Source of the DNA: Salvator merianae
Lineage: Eukaryota; Chordata; Lepidosauria; Squamata; Teiidae
DNA length: 64,000 nucleotides
NCBI GenBank assembly: GCA_003586115.2
Contig: QVOM02000112.1
Coordinates: 46,740,743 to 46,804,742 of the forward strand
Direction of reading: 5' to 3'
The notes under the pieces are model-generated. The model saw only the letters and a list, made by a program, of their open reading frames with translations. It did no database searches and had not been told where the DNA came from. Positions 59,166 through 64,000 of this stretch are shown piece by piece (the first letter of the stretch is position 1; each line of letters begins with the position of its first letter). The position numbers and the translations under genes were made by a program.

Positions 59166-60589
59166 AGGTGATTGATCAGTTACTGCCTTATCCATCAGCT
59201 AAATAAAAATAATACAAAATGGCAGAGATAAAATAAGTTTTTTTAAAAAAGAATTTGAATATGTAACATACTATTTTGGAAGCCTGTTTTATTTCCTTGA
59301 GGTCATATTGTTTAAGACATTTCCAGAATGAAAATTCATAAGGGATAAAAATAAATCACGTCTACTTCTGTATTATACATTTATATATGTGTCCAGATTT
59401 CCATTTATGAGTCATTGCACGTTTGGATTTTATTTATATATTTGAAAAATGCTGTTTGTTTCAGCTGGGTTTATATTACATTTCTAAACAATCAGATTAC
59501 ACCTGAAGATATTTAGGTTTCCTGCTATGAAATCTTCTTAAATAAATTCTTCATGTGGGTGAGAACAACATCACATAATTCTGGAGGACCAACTACTAGG
59601 ACATCTGTCTCTCAGCACTGAAGGAAGAACCAGACCCTCACTTCACCCCAAATTTTAAGATTGTAGAAAGGCTGCTTCATCTTTGTGATTGCTTATATAC
59701 CTACGTGTGGCAGACTGAAAGGTTTCTGCAAAAGTGTTCTTTTTAATGATTCTGTTGCCACAAAATGGTTCTTATCTCTTTAAGAAATGGAAATGAGAGC
59801 TAATTTGCATATGCTGGTTGCAATTAGCATATAAAGTCTCATCCAGGGAGTTGGAGGAAGAAAAAGAACCCAGCAGCAATCTGATAGAATTTGGTTAGAT
59901 AAAATTAGCTCCCTCAGAACAACATAACATTATCTGAATTACTGGTAGCCTGCAATTATCTCTCACATGAACACAAAAATAGAAAGAATTTTCACTATAT
60001 TTTGTTACCCTGCAGCCTATGTTTTATATTTGCTTTAATTTATTGCAGTGTTTGTTTTGTATGTTACGTATTTCTCAGATTTCACAATGTATGTTGTGTA
60101 ATCAGTTTCTATTTTGGCAGATTCCATATGATTTGTTGAAGGTGACATTTCTGTCTTCTTGCTTGTGCAAAAAAAAGTAAAGTTATGCAAGTTTTTCTAT
60201 GGCTTGTTTCTGTAGGAAAGTAACCTGAAAAATCTATGAGATGCAAATTCATAAAATAAGGAACTTTCTCCACCTTTCTAGTCAGTGAATGCTATATGAA
60301 CAGTCATCAAAATGTTTAAAATTAAAATATAAGTAACTAGAATGAGGCACACTACAGTTTTTAGCCAGTACTAGATATTGCAGGCCATAACGTTTCAGGA
60401 AAGAATTAAAATTAACACAGATGTCACAACTTAGCAAGGAAAATTGGTAATATAGCAAAAAATTTAACACAATAATATTATGTCTATCAAAACCTGCTAT
60501 CAAACTAACTGCAAACAGAGCCTTCCTTTGGAAGTTATTACTAGTTAGGTACAAAAGCCATGAGGATTAGTCAAGATCTATACGTTATT
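59166..60589. other. No recognisable feature
   Basis: AT-rich, with no supported repeat or gene. Confidence 0.35.
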
Positions 60590-61420
60590 TCTGGCATGAT
60601 ACATTGGTGATAAATCAGCTGTCAAAAAAATATGGGCGGATGTTTTAGACCACCAGATAGAAAAGGATATATAGGATACACAAATTCTCTCCACAATTAA
60701 ATGGACAGCAAATCTTAAAATTATAGAGGTACACTTAAAAAATAAAACTCAAATGGCACATGATGCCAGTTAGATTAGGAAAAATAACTAAAAATTCACC
60801 AGATATTTGCTGTTGTGGTGACCAGGGCAAAGGAACCTTCAAACACATGTGGTGAGCCTGTCCAAAAGTTAAACAATTTTGGATACAGATTAAAAATGAG
60901 ATTCAGAAACTGTTAGGAAACCAATTGGAACTCAAACCAATATTAGGACTTTTGTTTACAGGAGAAGACAAGAAAGTCAAACTCAAAACAATAATTAAAT
61001 TCATGATAAGCTCAGCACAGTTGATAATAGTACAGCACTGAAAGGCTGCAGAAAATATTACAATAAGAGCTTGGCATCACAAATTATCAGAAATACTTAT
61101 GGATCAATACATATGGAAAAAACATTGTAAAATTCTGGGAAGTTATAACAGTGATAATTTCTGGTTGGTTTCAAATCCAATCCTTAAATCAATGGAAAAA
61201 TTAATACTTCATACCATGCTATCAGATCTGTGATAAACTAGATTAATGAATATAAAACATAAATATAAAATTGTAAAAATTGTAGTAATGTATAACCGCA
61301 TGTATGGATTTCTCCTCTAGATAATTATCTGCTTTTAAAAGCCTGAAAGTATTGTTATCTGCAAAATGCACATTTTATGTAAATATCATAATCAAATAAA
61401 AATAAAACAAATGCTAAAAA
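60590..61420 (+). pseudogene. L1 LINE ORF2 C-terminal fragment with 3' UTR
   Basis: From about 60745 the frame encodes the end of ORF2. It reads the Cys/His zinc-knuckle block with CCCGDQGKGTFKHMW (Cys codons 60808-60816), a stop at 60852-60854 where Trp is usual, then ACPKVKQFW and about 120 further codons. These include a second stop near 61040. The reading frame ends near 61230. A short AT-rich 3' UTR and AAATAAAAATAAAAC tail follow to about 61420. The endonuclease and reverse transcriptase domains are missing, so it is a 5'-truncated dead copy. Confidence 0.85.
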
Positions 61421-61724
61421 CAAAGTATTTCAGAAATACATCTGTCTTGACTTTCATTGAATATGAGAAATTATTCTACTTATTCACACATCCCTGAGAA
61501 GGAGCTTGAACTGAATAGTGACTGTAAAATAGTGCCTATATGCCTGTGTGTGCTTAGACAGATAAAAACACACATCAGCATATGCATATGTTTACATAAT
61601 TAGGGATGAATGCAGCATGCAGGATCAAGGTTGGTCTATTTTTTGAAGTGCTGCCTGCCTGCCTGCAGTTGAATTCTAGCATTGTATGCAGTTGAATTCT
61701 GCCTGTTAGTTCAGAGTCATTTGG

Positions 61725-62000
61725 GCAGTTTGCAAATAAAAATTAAACCTTAAGTTAAAAACATAAAGCATGAACATGAAACCTGCAACAGAATCAAAGC
61801 AGCAACATAAATGAACAAGCATGCAGTAGTGGATGACATCAGCACGTAAGGGCTAAAAAGTACTGGTAGAATTTAAGGTCCAAAGCTTGGGGAAATAAAC
61901 AAATTTTCACTTGGCACCCGGAAGATTGCAAAGCAGGTTTCAAGGCAGTTACTCTGGGGAGCGCATTCCATAGCTAGTGATGTTTCAGCAACCAAAACTA
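61725..62000 (-). mobile_element. LINE 3' end, minus strand
   Basis: AAATAAAAATTAAACC, AACAGAATCAAAGCAGC and later AAACAAATTTTCACTTGGCACC, GGGGAGCGCATTCCATAG follow the same order as the reverse-strand LINE tail at 18615-18900. Confidence 0.5.
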
Positions 62001-62269
62001 ACAAATCAACCAATATACTGCACAGATGAAGAGAGGTGCATATATCTGTCACAATCCTCTGCCTTCCTCATACTGTCTGCATGCTCCCTGTGGACTACTA
62101 CACCAAAGTAGTCTGCTTGTGAACTTCTTCAAAAAGCTTTACTGGTGAAGATGGATATGGCACCATTTTGGCACTGTATCCCACTCCATTGTCTGATCAA
62201 ATGAAGAAGATCCAAGGGGCCAAGGCCACTCACTAAACATTCAATTATTATTTTAGGATGTTATTATTT

Positions 62270-62353
62270 TTAGTATGTTCATTTTATATTTGTTTCCGTT
62301 GCTGTTCCCCACCCTAAGACCTTCGGGTATGAGATGGAATAAAAATGCAAACA
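62270..62353 (+). mobile_element. LINE 3'-tail fragment
   Basis: CCCACCCTAAGACCTTCGGG, TATGAGATGGAATAAAAATGC matches 63640-63680 closely. Only the tail remains. Confidence 0.6.
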
Positions 62354-62704
62354 AACATGCTGGTCCACCATGCAGACCAATTGTGCTGCAGGATGCACTT
62401 GGCAGGCATCACATCTTTTGGTGGAAACTCGTTGTCACCAGAAGTAGAGCTGCAATACCCTAGTGCCTTCCAGAAAGCACCCAGTCAGGTAAATGGAAAC
62501 ACAGCTTAGGGGTCACATCCCTGTGCAAATCTGAAGATGTTGATCCAGTCACTGTCTCTTGATAAAATTTCATCACAGAGTTGTTGCAAGTGCAAAATCA
62601 AGATGAGGAGAGTTAAGTCCATTACCTGGAGCACCTTGGAAGAAAGATGGACTATAAATGCACTGTAACAACTGCAAAATGGAATTGGCAGGGTGGTGGG
62701 AAGA

Positions 62705-62915
62705 ACTTTGGCTGTATCTGCACACGTTAAAAAAAAGTGACTGAAATGCAGCTTAAGGTGATCATGTCTGCACGCTAGTGCCTAAATTCACATTAAAGGT
62801 CCACTTCCAAAATGCATTCAATGGCCTTTAATGTGGATTAAAGATGGAATGTGTTCACATGTTACCATCTCTAAGCTACTTTTGAGCTGCTTCTTTAATA
62901 GGCTGATGAAATCTT
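62705..62915. mobile_element. MITE-like palindromic repeat
   Basis: The centre is an imperfect palindrome: CACATTAAAGGTCCAC pairs with GGCCTTTAATGTGG. TGCAGCTTAAGG near the left and CTAAGCTACTTTTGAGCTGC near the right are weak inverted matches. Layout similar to 57618-57784 and 33995-34195. Confidence 0.5.
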
Positions 62916-63361
62916 AGATTCTGTGCTTTTGACCACAATACAGTTCGGAAAAATCAAAGGGCCTTTCTCCACTTATCTGGCAATGATCCAAAGTAGTGGG
63001 TCTGGACCAGCTACACCCTCTGGTTCAGAACAAGACAAGGCATGGTCTGGAATAGGGCCATCTGCATGGCAATGCTGGTCCAGTGCTCTTGCACTGGCCC
63101 AAAAGCTCACGTGAGCTTCAGGGACAGGATCCAAGGGCTCCAAAGGACTAGGAATGAATGTTCCTAGCCTTGGAGCCCCCAGGAAACCATTTCAGTGGCA
63201 TGCTTTGGTGCACCACTGAAATGGGTCACCCAATTGTCTGGAAAATGGAGGCATGCCTTCTGAATGCTTTTATGATCCAGACTGGCCCGAGCTGGTATGC
63301 CAGTAGTCTTTGATGAGTAGTCAAGGACTACCAGCCTGCCCATGCCTTAAGAACTGCAGAT

Positions 63362-63544
63362 GAGGCCCTCCTGGTTGTACCACCACCTTCAACAGCCAAA
63401 GGGGTGGGCACCCGGGATAGGGCCTTTTCAGTGGTGGCCCCCAGACTGTGGAACACTCTTCCCCCTGAGGTGCGTCAAGCTTCCTCATTTTACATCTTTA
63501 GGAGAGCAATAAAGACACATCTATTTACCCTTGCCTTTGGCTAA
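63362..63544 (+). pseudogene. LINE ORF2 C-terminal tail, frame preserved
   Basis: Sixty codons plus TAA read without interruption: EALLVVPPPST, then RDRAFSVVAPRLWNTLPPEV and FRRAIKTHLF. This is the conserved C-terminus downstream of the reverse transcriptase in L2/CR1-like LINEs. There is no start codon and no upstream domain, so it encodes nothing on its own. Confidence 0.75.
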
Positions 63545-63605
63545 AGGTACAGCTTTCCCTCCCTGCTTTCAGACTACTATTTTATTGCATGCCTTTTATG
63601 AGTTC

Positions 63606-63627
63606 TTGTTTTGTTTTGTTTTGTTTT
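63606..63627 (+). repeat. (TTTTG)n microsatellite
   Basis: About four TTTTG units inside the LINE 3' UTR. Confidence 0.9.
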
Positions 63628-64000
63628 AACTGTTGTAACCTGCTCTGAGACCTTCGGGTATAGGGTGGGATAAAAATGCAAATAAATAAATAAATAAATC
63701 AGATCAGGGTCCCCCTAATCTGATTTGTCCTGAATCCTATGTGGATGGAGCATCCCAGCAGTAGACAGGGTCTCCCTGGTCCACAGTAACGTGTAACTAT
63801 GACAGATCCTGTTCTAGATCTAAGGTAAGTGCAGAAAGGCCCAAAGGTGCTTTCCACAGTGCTCACCCAAGCTATGTAGCCCAGTCTAGACAAGGCTATG
63901 GGTAGCTCACTTAAAGGTCTTCTGGATTATGCACAGCCTGTCCTGGCCCAGCTCCTTTGAGGTTGTTAGCCAGGACTTCAAAGTTACCAACTAGTACTTT

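Larger units (their letters stand above)
63340..63698 (+). mobile_element. L2/CR1-type LINE 3' end nested in the MITE
   Basis: It contains the last codons of ORF2 and a 3' UTR with AACCTGCTCTGAGACCTTCGG and GTATAGGGTGGGATAAAAATGC, then an (AAAT)n tail to 63698. The 5' edge is approximate and no target duplication is clear. Confidence 0.75.
62959..63842 (+). mobile_element. Harbinger-like non-autonomous element with nested LINE
   Basis: The left end GGGCCTTTCTCCACTTA and the complement of the right end GGGCCTTTCTGCACTTA match at 16 of 17 positions. AAA flanks both sides (62956-62958, 63843-63845). The interior includes CACTGAAATGGG and GGAGCCCCCAGG blocks shared with 12882-13385. A LINE 3' end (about 63340-63698) is inserted within it, so the MITE is the older of the two. 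Confidence 0.8.

Overview
The window looks like a gene-poor, repeat-rich piece of a vertebrate nuclear genome, most likely a squamate reptile (lizard, gecko or snake). The reasoning is cumulative. There are CR1 3' ends of sauropsid type, a BovB/RTE reverse-transcriptase remnant, L1 and L2-like LINE fragments and degenerate tRNA-derived SINEs. With them are many non-autonomous DNA transposons (hAT-like with 8-bp target duplications, Harbinger-like with 3-bp duplications) and a full-length dead Tc1 element. Birds and crocodilians are poor in such DNA transposons. The species cannot be named from the sequence alone. I found no intact host protein-coding gene, rRNA or functional tRNA. The window is intergenic or lies inside a large intron.

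Layout, 0-10 kb: the right end of a hairpin-packed hAT element (1-477), a 160-bp tandem duplication, and a GC-rich hAT element (3892-5506) with a 33/99-bp minisatellite and an assembly gap. Then a TIR-bounded element (6581-7403) and a 1.14-kb hAT element with a perfect 8-bp duplication (7996-9135). 10-22 kb: mostly unassigned AT-rich DNA, Harbinger-like and other MITEs, a 181-bp inverted repeat at about 97% identity with 2.2 kb between its arms (17166-19706), a CR1 copy and a BovB fragment. 22-34 kb: microsatellites, SINEs, a second GC-rich hAT copy, a fold-back MITE with perfect target duplication (26785-26975), and a stop-ridden minus-strand reading frame that may be an old retroviral envelope remnant (about 30540-31375). 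34-51 kb: sparse; CR1 and L2 fragments and a third GC-rich hAT copy. 51-64 kb: the Tc1 element (51121-52682), a fourth GC-rich hAT copy, four Harbinger-like elements, CR1, L1 ORF2 and a MITE with a nested L2-like 3' end.

The most interesting material is the GC-rich hAT family. Two of its four copies have perfect 8-bp target duplications, and the largest copy carries a 29-bp tandem array in which each unit pairs an NRF1-like palindrome with a GC box. It would behave as a mobile CpG-island-like cassette. All family assignments are by eye from motifs, terminal repeats and target duplications; no database search was possible.
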